From NCBI RefSeq assembly GCF_027111335.1, contig NZ_CP114288.1:372001-436000 (forward strand): a DNA stretch of 64,000 nucleotides, written 5' to 3'. This document shows, one piece after another, positions 17,259 through 24,794 of this stretch. This stretch comes from Flavobacterium aquiphilum (GTDB lineage Bacteria > Bacteroidota > Bacteroidia > Flavobacteriales > Flavobacteriaceae). Positions within the stretch are counted from its first letter, which is position 1. Each line of letters opens with the position of its first letter. A program made the translations under genes and the position numbers. The notes beneath the pieces are model-generated. The model saw only the letters and a program-made list of their open reading frames with translations. It made no database searches and was not told where the DNA came from.

Positions 17259-17912
17259 CTAAAGCATTTTTACAAACAGATTACTTGCAATTTTATTTGA
17301 GATTGCAAATTCGGTTTCGTTTACTTTTATTTTTAAGGATAAATCGAATGCTTCTTTGGACACCACTTCAATTTTGGTACCTAATCTGATTTGTTGTTTG
17401 TCAAGGTATTTTAGGAAATCAGGAGAATTATCCTTTACCCCAACGCATATCCCCAATTGATTGGCATGTAATTCGGACAACAATTGTTTTTCAATCGCAA
17501 TTATTCGACCCTGCGCATCCGGAATTGGATCTCCGTGTGGGTCTTCGGTAGGATTACCAAGAAAATCGTCCAACTTATTAATCAATTTTTCGGATTTGAT
17601 GTGTTCCAATTGTTCGGCAACATCATGAACTTCATCCCACGAAAAATCAAGTTTATCCACCAAAAAAACTTCCCATAAGCGATGCTTTCTCACAATCATT
17701 TTGGCGGCAAGCTTTCCGTTTTCGGTTAAAGAAACTCCTTGGTATTTTTTATAGTTCACCAAATCTTTTTCGGCCAACTTTTTAAGCATGTCGGTTACTG
17801 AGGAAGCTTTCGTTTCCATCATTTCGGCAATAGCATTGGTGCTTACTTCGCTATCTAAGTTGGCGGTAAGATGGTATATCGCTTTTAGGTAATTTTCTTC
17901 AGAGAAAGTCAT
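17259..17912 (-). CDS. DtxR/MntR family metal-dependent regulator
   Basis: A 217-residue protein with an N-terminal winged helix (residues 3-60; NYLKAIYHLTAN, KASSVTDMLKKL), a dimerisation and metal-binding domain (VRKHRLWEVFLVDKL, HDVAEQLEHIKSEKL, and DPHGDPIP, the usual ligand region), and a C-terminal FeoA/SH3-like domain from about 145. It should repress uptake genes when Fe(II) or Mn(II) is bound. It lies directly downstream of the Nramp gene on the same strand, so manganese or iron homeostasis is the likely theme. Confidence 0.92.
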   Translation of the reverse strand: MTFSEENYLKAIYHLTANLDSEVSTNAIAEMMETKASSVTDMLKKLAEKDLVNYKKYQGVSLTENGKLAAKMIVRKHRLWEVFLVDKLDFSWDEVHDVAEQLEHIKSEKLINKLDDFLGNPTEDPHGDPIPDAQGRIIAIEKQLLSELHANQLGICVGVKDNSPDFLKYLDKQQIRLGTKIEVVSKEAFDLSLKIKVNETEFAISNKIASNLFVKML

Positions 17913-17923
17913 TCGATTTTAGA

Positions 17924-17956
17924 TTTTTGATTGCTGATTTTTGATTGCTGATTTTT
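17924..17956. repeat. short tandem repeat between mntH-like and dtxR-like genes
   Basis: Two exact 14-base units TTTTTGATTGCTGA (17924-17937, 17938-17951) and the start of a third. Similar ATTGCTGATT text occurs at 58588-58605 in the heme operon. Confidence 0.6.
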
Positions 17957-18001
17957 AATCATCAACCCAAAATCTTAATACTTAATTCTTAGTACTTAAT
18001 A

Positions 18002-19879
18002 CTATTTTTCTTTTTTTACAATCAGCAAAGGTATCGAAATTTTATGACGCAATTTATCTACGGTTGTGCCAAAAATCAAGTCTTTTAAACCTGTATGTCC
18101 GTGGGTTCCCATAACCAAAGTATCAAAATTTTCGGCATTGATTATTTCGGGTATTATCTTTATTGGCTCCCCAAATCCCAATTCGGTTTTTACACGAAAA
18201 CCTTTTTGCGAAAGCATTTCCTCATATTCTTTCAATAACCTTCTATCAATTAATGTCTCGTGGTCATCAATATCTTCTCCGTAAACCATAGCTCCAACAG
18301 TTTCTACCACATGGATCAAAGTATATTCGGCATCCATTCCACCCAATTCAAAAGCACTGTTTAACGCTACTTCATCAGCCGTAGAAAAATCTACGGAAAC
18401 GGCAATATTTTTTTTGTCATAACTCCCCGATTTAGAAAATTGCAGTTTCAAATGATGTGGCGAATGGTTCTCGATATCATGTTTTGCTTTGGCAATAAAA
18501 GGATTGAAAATAATATAAAGCAACAATCCCAAGAAAAAAAGCGCCAAAGGAACCACGGTAAGCCACAGTAATATTGGGTTTTCAGAAGTTTCAAGCCAAC
18601 CGTTAATTTCGTTATAAACCAATTTTGCGTTCAATGAAACAATAATAGTAGCAATAATCCATGCTGTAATTTGGGTCGTTCTTGAAATATGGAAGCCTTT
18701 CATTTTAACTTTGTCACTCACAAAATGAATCAAAGGAATAATCGCAAACCCCAATTGTAAACTCAAAATAACCTGGCTTAAAATCAGCAATTTACCGGTT
18801 ACGCTTTCGCCATAAATTAAAATCACAATAACAGCAGGAACAATTGCAATCAATCGGGTTAATATTCTTCGAACCCAAGGCTGAATCCTTAAATTCAAAT
18901 AACCTTCCATCACGATTTGTCCGGCCAATGTTCCGGTAACCGTTGAACTCTGTCCCGCAGCAATTAAGGCAACGGCAAATAAAATTGGTGCCCATTTGGT
19001 TCCCAAAAGCGGTTGTAAAAACCGATGTGCATCCTGAATTTCGGCCACTTCAAACATTCCATTTCTATAAAATGTAGCTGCCGCCAAAATCAAAATCGCA
19101 GCATTTACAAAAAAGGCCAAATTTAAAGCAATAGTCGAATCCAAGAAATTATATTTCAAAGCTTGCTTGATTCCCTTTGGAGTTCGGTCAAAGTTTCGGG
19201 TTTGTACCAAAGACGAATGCAGGTACAAATTATGTGGCATTACCGTAGCCCCAATAATTCCAATCGCAATGTATAATGCTGTTTCATTTGGTATTGACGG
19301 AACTAAACCATAAAACACTTTGTCCAATTCCGGTTGCGCAAAAATCATTTCAAAAACAAAAGAAAAACCAATGATTGCAACCAATACAATGATAAAAGCT
19401 TCCATCTTTCGGATGCCTTTATTGATTAAAAAGAGCAGTAAAAAAGTGTCCAAAACCGTAATCAAAACCCCTTCGATAAGCGGAATATTAAATAATAAGT
19501 TGATTCCGATTGCCATTCCCAAAACTTCGGCAAGGTCACAGGCAGCTATGGCAATCTCAGCCAAAAAGTATAAAATGTAATTTATCGGTCTTGAATACGT
19601 CTCTCTTGAAGCTTGCGCCAAATCACGTTGGGTAACGATTCCAAGTCTTGCGCTCAAACTTTGCAACAGCAAAGCCATCAAATTACTCATCAACAAAACC
19701 CACAACAAAGAATATCCAAACTGGCTTCCACCGGCAATATCCGTCGCCCAATTTCCGGGATCCATGTAGCCAACACTTACTAAATAGGCTGGGCCAAAAA
19801 AGGCAATTATTCTTCTAAAAATGGTGGATTTATCTTGAGTATGGACAGATTGATGGACTTCTTCTAATGATTTGCTCAT
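18002..19879 (-). CDS. Nramp divalent metal transporter fused to a universal stress protein domain
   Basis: A 625-residue protein, about 200 longer than a plain Nramp. The Nramp part has eleven or so helices, with the metal-site motifs DPGN (40-43, TM1) and A-T-V-M-P-H-N (211-217, TM6). After residue about 480 a complete UspA domain follows (KKNIAVSVDFSTADEVAL) with the nucleotide loop MGTHGHTGL and a trailing FGTT. Nramp proteins import Mn(II) or Fe(II) with protons; the cytoplasmic Usp domain could sense ATP or dimerise. The dtxR-like gene follows after 89 bases. A -7 box lies upstream at 19901. Confidence 0.93.
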   Translation of the reverse strand: MSKSLEEVHQSVHTQDKSTIFRRIIAFFGPAYLVSVGYMDPGNWATDIAGGSQFGYSLLWVLLMSNLMALLLQSLSARLGIVTQRDLAQASRETYSRPINYILYFLAEIAIAACDLAEVLGMAIGINLLFNIPLIEGVLITVLDTFLLLFLINKGIRKMEAFIIVLVAIIGFSFVFEMIFAQPELDKVFYGLVPSIPNETALYIAIGIIGATVMPHNLYLHSSLVQTRNFDRTPKGIKQALKYNFLDSTIALNLAFFVNAAILILAAATFYRNGMFEVAEIQDAHRFLQPLLGTKWAPILFAVALIAAGQSSTVTGTLAGQIVMEGYLNLRIQPWVRRILTRLIAIVPAVIVILIYGESVTGKLLILSQVILSLQLGFAIIPLIHFVSDKVKMKGFHISRTTQITAWIIATIIVSLNAKLVYNEINGWLETSENPILLWLTVVPLALFFLGLLLYIIFNPFIAKAKHDIENHSPHHLKLQFSKSGSYDKKNIAVSVDFSTADEVALNSAFELGGMDAEYTLIHVVETVGAMVYGEDIDDHETLIDRRLLKEYEEMLSQKGFRVKTELGFGEPIKIIPEIINAENFDTLVMGTHGHTGLKDLIFGTTVDKLRHKISIPLLIVKKEK

Positions 19880-19900
19880 GACTGAATTTGAATTACTAAG

Positions 19901-19909
19901 GCAAATATA
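19901..19909 (-). promoter_or_regulatory. -7 promoter box for the Nramp-Usp gene
   Basis: On the minus strand TATATTTGC, matching TAnnTTTG, 21 bases before the ATG at 19879. No clear MntR-type palindrome was recognised around it. Confidence 0.6.
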
Positions 19910-19942
19910 TAAAATTTATTTACGCTGCTTGAATTATTTTTT

Positions 19943-19950
19943 TAGCTTTG
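19943..19950 (+). promoter_or_regulatory. -7 promoter box for the TonB-dependent receptor
   Basis: TAGCTTTG, a full match to TAnnTTTG, 21 bases before the ATG at 19972. It covers the in-frame TTG at 19948, which is therefore not the start. The divergent Nramp promoter is only about 33 bases away, so one operator could control both. Confidence 0.55.
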
Positions 19951-19971
19951 TCTAAAATTTTATTTATAATC

Positions 19972-22248
19972 ATGAAACATTTATTTTTGATAATTATAAC
20001 ATTAATAACTTCAATTACATTCGCACAGGAAACCACAGTTGTAAGCGGAACAATAAAGCATAAATCCAACCCAATTGAAAATGCAACGGTAGAAATAGTT
20101 GGAACCAATTTCACCACTCAAACGGACAGCAACGGCAGTTACAGCTTTCAAAATATTACTAAAAGCAACTATAAAATTCAGGTGACTTCAGTAGGTTATA
20201 AAACCCAACGAAAAAACATCTCAATACAGTCATCGGCACAAACGCAACTCAACTTTGAACTCATATCAGATGATAACGAACTTAACGAAGTGGTGGTTTC
20301 CGGAACTTTAAAAGCGGTAAAACGACTTGAAAGTGCCGTTCCGGTTGAAGTCTATTCGCCTGTTTTCTTCAAAAAAAACCCAACGCCAAGTATTTATGAA
20401 GCTTTACAAAACGTAAACGGAGTCAGACCTCAACTCAATTGTGGTGTCTGTAACACCGGGGACATTCACATTAACGGGCTTGAAGGCCCTTATACTTCTG
20501 TAATGATTGACGGAATGCCGATTGTAAGCAGTTTATCTACCGTTTATGGATTATCGGGAATTCCGAATTCATTGGTGGAGCGAATCGAAATTGTGAAAGG
20601 TCCTGCCTCTTCTTTGTATGGAAGTGAAGCCGTGGGTGGTTTAATCAACATCATCACAAAAAATCCAAACAACGCCCCCATTTTTTCTGCCGATGTGCTT
20701 ACAACCTCTTGGCTCGAAACCAATGTCGATTTGGGTGGGAAATTCAATATCAAAGGCAGAGCAACTTCGATAGTAGGATTAAATTATTACAACTATGGAC
20801 AAACCATTGACAACGACCATGACGGATTTACTGATGTTACGGCACAAAACAGAATTTCGGTTTTCAATAAATGGAATTTTAACCGACCTCAAAACCGATT
20901 ATTTACGGTGGCTGTCCGAGGAATGTACGAAGATCGATGGGGAGGTGATACTCGTTGGGAGAAAAAATACCGCGGTGGAGATGAAATTTACGGGGAAAGC
21001 ATTTACACCAAAAGAGGGGAATTATTAGGAAATTATCAATTACCTACAACCGAAAAATTAATGCTCTCTTTCTCGGGAACAATGCATTTTCAGGACAGCC
21101 GCTACGGAACAACCTCTTATATCGCCAATCAAAAAATTGCTTTTATTCAGCTTACTTGGGACAAAAAAATCCAAAACAACGATCTCTTGACCGGAATCGC
21201 TTCGCGTTATACCTACTACGATGACAACACCACCGCAACAGCATTTGTAAACGAAAACAATCCTGAAAAAACATGGCTTCCGGGGATTTTTGCACAAGAC
21301 GAAATCTCTTTCAAAGAAAAACACAAGATTTTACTTGGCATACGATACGACTACAATTCCATTCACGGAAATATTTTCACGCCACGATTTGCCTACAAAG
21401 TAAAATTCAATGACAACAATATTCTCCGATTCAATACTGGAACCGGATTTAGGGTTGTCAATTTATTTACGGAAGATCATGCCGCGCTAACTGGTTCTCG
21501 TGAAGTGATTATTGCCGAAAATCTAGACCCCGAAAAATCTGTCAATGCCAATTTGAATTATATCAAGAAAATTTTTCTTAACAACGGCACCTTTTTAGGC
21601 ATTGAAACCACGGCATTTTACACCCGTTTCAGTAATAAAATTGTATCGGATTACGAAACCGACCCAAACAAAATCATTTACAACAATATCAATGGTTACG
21701 CCCTGAGCCAAGGAATCAGTTGCAATACCGACATTAATTTCACCAACGGTCTAAAGTTTATTTTAGGTGCCACCTATATGGATGTTTCCAATGTCGAAAA
21801 CGGTATCAAAACAAGACCCTTTTTGACCGAAAAATTCACGGCTACTTGGAGTGTTTCGTACAAAATCAATTCGATTGATCTAGGCATAGATTACACCGGA
21901 AATTGCTACAGTCCAATGAAATTGCCTTTGCTAAGCGAAACCGACCCAAGAAACCCGAACTCCCCTTGGTACAGCATCCAAAACATCCAATTCACCTATA
22001 CCGGTTGGAAAAACTTTGAGCTCTACGCCGGAATAAAAAACCTGCTCAACTTTACCCCTAAGCAAAACAATCCATTCCTGATTTCGAGAACTGAAGACCC
22101 ATTTGACAAAAATGTTCAATACGACGCCAACGGAAAGGTGTTGGTAACCCCCGACAATCCTTATGGTTTGACTTTCGACACCACTTATGTTTATGGCGCC
22201 AATCAAGGAATCAGAGGGTTCTTTGGGCTTCGATATAATTTATTTTAA
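19972..22248 (+). CDS. TonB-dependent outer-membrane receptor with CxxC in the plug
   Basis: From the ATG at 19972 the protein has 758 residues: signal peptide (1-18), a carboxypeptidase-regulatory-like domain (about 20-100; VSGTIKHKSNPIENATVEIVG), a plug (about 115-235; VERIEIVKGPASSLYGSEAVGG) and a 22-strand barrel ending in Phe (LRYNLF). The plug holds Cys157-x2-Cys160 (QLNCGVCNTGDIHING), a feature of one receptor subgroup in Bacteroidetes. It takes up a ligand with TonB energy. Being divergent from an Nramp metal importer and followed by a thioredoxin, it may carry a metal or metal chelate; that is inference. Confidence 0.93.
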   Translation: MKHLFLIIITLITSITFAQETTVVSGTIKHKSNPIENATVEIVGTNFTTQTDSNGSYSFQNITKSNYKIQVTSVGYKTQRKNISIQSSAQTQLNFELISDDNELNEVVVSGTLKAVKRLESAVPVEVYSPVFFKKNPTPSIYEALQNVNGVRPQLNCGVCNTGDIHINGLEGPYTSVMIDGMPIVSSLSTVYGLSGIPNSLVERIEIVKGPASSLYGSEAVGGLINIITKNPNNAPIFSADVLTTSWLETNVDLGGKFNIKGRATSIVGLNYYNYGQTIDNDHDGFTDVTAQNRISVFNKWNFNRPQNRLFTVAVRGMYEDRWGGDTRWEKKYRGGDEIYGESIYTKRGELLGNYQLPTTEKLMLSFSGTMHFQDSRYGTTSYIANQKIAFIQLTWDKKIQNNDLLTGIASRYTYYDDNTTATAFVNENNPEKTWLPGIFAQDEISFKEKHKILLGIRYDYNSIHGNIFTPRFAYKVKFNDNNILRFNTGTGFRVVNLFTEDHAALTGSREVIIAENLDPEKSVNANLNYIKKIFLNNGTFLGIETTAFYTRFSNKIVSDYETDPNKIIYNNINGYALSQGISCNTDINFTNGLKFILGATYMDVSNVENGIKTRPFLTEKFTATWSVSYKINSIDLGIDYTGNCYSPMKLPLLSETDPRNPNSPWYSIQNIQFTYTGWKNFELYAGIKNLLNFTPKQNNPFLISRTEDPFDKNVQYDANGKVLVTPDNPYGLTFDTTYVYGANQGIRGFFGLRYNLF

Positions 22249-22270
22249 AGAATAGCAATACAAGTTTTTC

Positions 22271-22327
22271 GCCTCAGATTCACAGAATTTAATGATTATT
22301 TTAAACTAAAATCTGTGAATCTATGGC
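22271..22327. repeat. intergenic hairpin (AGATTCACAGA family)
   Basis: AGATTCACAGA (22276-22286) pairs exactly with TCTGTGAATCT (22312-22322), with outer GCC/GGC pairing at 22271-22273 and 22325-22327. It lies between the receptor and thioredoxin genes of one presumed operon. This text (xCAGATTCACAGA) is common in Flavobacterium spacers. Confidence 0.6.
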
Positions 22328-22348
22328 TGAAAATAAAACTTATTTTAA

Positions 22349-22813
22349 ATGAAAAAGTGGATTTACATAACAGCAATTTTCTTTTGGGCAACATCCTCTG
22401 TTTTTGCCCAATTAAAAACCTATACTTTTGAGGAAGCCGAAAAACTGTCCAAAGAAAATCCAAAACCATTTGTGGTTTTTGTGCATACTTCTTGGTGCAA
22501 TTACTGTAAAATGATGGAAAATTCCACTTTCAAAGATCCTGAAATCATTCGGCTATTAAACGCAAATTTTTACTTTGTTCCATTGGATGCCGAAACCAAA
22601 TCAGCCATTCGTTTCAATAATCACACATTCACATTCAAACCAAACGGTCAAAACACAGGAATCCACGAACTAGCAACCGCGTTGGCAACTATCGATTCCA
22701 AAGTCATTTATCCAACAATTACAATTTTACTAGCTGATTATTCAATTGTTTTTCAAAAACATTCTTTCATAAACAGTAAACAATTAATTCTTATTTTGGA
22801 AAATGCACGGTAA
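22349..22813 (+). CDS. periplasmic thioredoxin-like protein
   Basis: A 154-residue protein with a signal peptide (1-20, ending SVFA) and a thioredoxin fold of the DUF255/thioredoxin_7 kind. The active pair is Cys50-x2-Cys53 in SWCNYCKMM, and a cis-Pro follows in the YPTITIL segment. It would reduce or isomerise disulfides in the periplasm. It follows the TonB-dependent receptor by 100 bases on the same strand; as that receptor has a CxxC in its plug, a functional pair is possible. Confidence 0.87.
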   Translation: MKKWIYITAIFFWATSSVFAQLKTYTFEEAEKLSKENPKPFVVFVHTSWCNYCKMMENSTFKDPEIIRLLNANFYFVPLDAETKSAIRFNNHTFTFKPNGQNTGIHELATALATIDSKVIYPTITILLADYSIVFQKHSFINSKQLILILENAR

Positions 22814-22903
22814 TTTAATTGGCAGTTAAAAAATTTACTAAAACAACAATCAAACTATAACAAAACTTTATAATTCAAATTAAGTTCTTGCGTCTAAACT
22901 TTG

Positions 22904-22911
22904 TAACTTTG
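22904..22911 (+). promoter_or_regulatory. -7 promoter box for the bacilliredoxin gene
   Basis: TAACTTTG followed by C, matching TAnnTTTG, 32 bases before the ATG at 22944. Confidence 0.6.
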
Positions 22912-22943
22912 CAGTTCAAAAGGTTAAACTTAAAATAAAAAAT

Positions 22944-23354
22944 ATGTATCCAGAAGAAATGGTAAAACCAATGCAGGCTGAATTGACAACTGCAGGTTTT
23001 CAAGATTTACATAGTGCTGAAGAAGTTAATAATGCAATTAAATCAGAAGGTACGACATTTGTGGTAGTAAATTCTGTTTGTGGTTGTGCCGCAAGAAATG
23101 CCCGTCCGGGAGCAGTGATGAGTTTGGAAGGCGCCAAAAAGCCAGATCAATTGATCACCGTTTTTGCAGGAGTTGATAAAGAGGCTGTAAACGCAGCAAG
23201 AGAACACATGTTTCCTTTTCCTCCATCTTCTCCAAGCATTGCGTTGTTCAAAAATGGTGAATTGGTTCACATGTTAGAGCGTCACCACATTGAAGGACGT
23301 CCGGCTGAAACTATCGCTGAAAACCTTAAAGACGCTTTCAACGAATTTTGCTAA
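22944..23354 (+). CDS. BrxA/BrxB family bacilliredoxin
   Basis: A 136-residue protein of the YphP/YqiW family, thioredoxin-like with the unusual Cys46-Gly-Cys48 active site (VVNSVCGCAARNARPG). Full family length; the HMFPFPPSSPSIALFKNGE segment carries the cis-Pro region. In Firmicutes the family removes bacillithiol from S-bacillithiolated proteins, and Flavobacteria also make bacillithiol. The gene is alone, with its own promoter and terminator. Confidence 0.9.
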   Translation: MYPEEMVKPMQAELTTAGFQDLHSAEEVNNAIKSEGTTFVVVNSVCGCAARNARPGAVMSLEGAKKPDQLITVFAGVDKEAVNAAREHMFPFPPSSPSIALFKNGELVHMLERHHIEGRPAETIAENLKDAFNEFC

Positions 23355-23373
23355 GCATTAAAAGATTTTAAAC

Positions 23374-23407
23374 AAAAAAACCATTCACCGCGGTGAATGG
23401 TTTTTTT
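23374..23407. terminator. perfect bidirectional terminator
   Basis: A 34-base perfect palindrome: seven A, CCATTCACCG, its complement, seven T. It separates the bacilliredoxin gene from the convergent efflux operon. Confidence 0.9.
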
Positions 23408-23426
23408 ATATCTATTGGTTAATTTT

Positions 23427-24794
23427 CTAATTCCAACCGCCCCCAAGAGCTCTGTACAATACTATCATCGAACTCAATTGGTTTTGTGTTAACTCAGAAA
23501 GACTCAATTCAGAATCAAATAATGCCTGCTGAACCTGAATTACTTCCAAATACGAAACATAGCCATTATAATATCTCGCTTCGGATAATTCATAGTTTTT
23601 TCTGGCCGCTATTACCTGTTTATTTCTAGCAGTCCATTCTTCTTTGTAAGTCCTTACGTTTTGCAAAGCTTGTTCCACTTCAGCAACAGCAACTAGACAG
23701 GTTTTTTGATACGAAAGTTTCGATTCTTCGGCAATTTGTCTGTAAACTTCTACTCTTCTTTTATTTTTACCAAAATTAAAAATTGGCCCTGCAACTGATG
23801 CGCTTGCATTTTGCAGATAAGAAGAACTATCAAACAGATGGCTTATTTCACTGTTTGCGAAACCCGCTAATGCAGCAATATTAAAAGATGGAAAACGCAT
23901 TGCTTGTGCGACCCCAATTCTTTCGTTGGAGGCAATATAAGTTCGCTCAGCCTGTTGTACGTCCGGCCTATTTTTTAATACAATTGAAGGGATCGAAACA
24001 GGAATATTGTTTGCGACCTGTAATTCCGAAACTGTTTTTCCTCTCTCAATTGGACCTGGAGCCTGTCCGATCAATATCGAGATTTTGTTTTCACGATCGG
24101 TAATCAATCGCTGAATAGCAGGAATAGCAGCTTCGGCGATTGCCACCTGTTGCTCAATTTGAACTTTATCCACCTCAGAAACATACCCTTGTTTGAATCT
24201 TGCATTGATTATTTCATAGGCTTTTTGTCTGGCTTCCAAAGTTTGTTTGGTAATCAACAACTGATTGTCAAAATCACGAAGCTCAAAATAAGCAACAGCA
24301 ATATCGCTTACCAAATTTGAAAGAATTACTTTTCGTCCTTCTTCACTAGCTAGCAATTCATTTTGAAGCGCTCTGTTTTCATGGCGTATTTTACCCCAAA
24401 AATCCAACTCCCAAGATAGTGTAGCCGATGCATTCGAAGGTAAAAAGGATTTCTTATTACTATTTACCGTTGCACTATATCCTACTGCAGGCAATAAATC
24501 GGCTTTACTGTAGCCTAATTCAGCTCTCGTACGTTCAATACGCGCCAAAGCAATTTTCATGTCATAGTTATTTTCCAACCCTTTTTTGATTAGTCCCTTT
24601 AGAACCTCATCATTAAAGAGATCAAACCATTTGATATTGACAACGGAGGCCAACGTATCTGCATTTGCAGTTCCATTACGATAATTAGCAGCACTTTGAT
24701 CTTCCGGTTTTTGGTATTTAGGTCCAACTAAACAACCTACAGGAAGCACTGCAAGAACTACAACAACAACAATTATTTTAAACTTATTCTTCAT
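23427..24794 (-). CDS. RND efflux outer-membrane channel (TolC/OprM type lipoprotein)
   Basis: A 455-residue NodT-family outer-membrane factor. The signal peptide ends in a lipobox with Cys21 (VLPVGCLVGPKYQKP). Two OEP repeats with long alternating coiled coils follow (ALARIERTRAELGYSKADLLP and LQNVRTYKEEWTARNKQVIAARKNYELSEARY). It forms the trimeric exit duct of a tripartite pump. Its start overlaps the end of the RND pump gene by 11 bases, so it is the third gene of the operon. Confidence 0.93.
   Translation of the reverse strand: MKNKFKIIVVVVVLAVLPVGCLVGPKYQKPEDQSAANYRNGTANADTLASVVNIKWFDLFNDEVLKGLIKKGLENNYDMKIALARIERTRAELGYSKADLLPAVGYSATVNSNKKSFLPSNASATLSWELDFWGKIRHENRALQNELLASEEGRKVILSNLVSDIAVAYFELRDFDNQLLITKQTLEARQKAYEIINARFKQGYVSEVDKVQIEQQVAIAEAAIPAIQRLITDRENKISILIGQAPGPIERGKTVSELQVANNIPVSIPSIVLKNRPDVQQAERTYIASNERIGVAQAMRFPSFNIAALAGFANSEISHLFDSSSYLQNASASVAGPIFNFGKNKRRVEVYRQIAEESKLSYQKTCLVAVAEVEQALQNVRTYKEEWTARNKQVIAARKNYELSEARYYNGYVSYLEVIQVQQALFDSELSLSELTQNQLSSMIVLYRALGGGWN

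Noticed and set aside
19948..19971. TTG start giving 8 more residues for the TonB receptor
   Set aside because: The TTG is part of the -7 promoter box and the ATG at 19972 starts a proper signal peptide.
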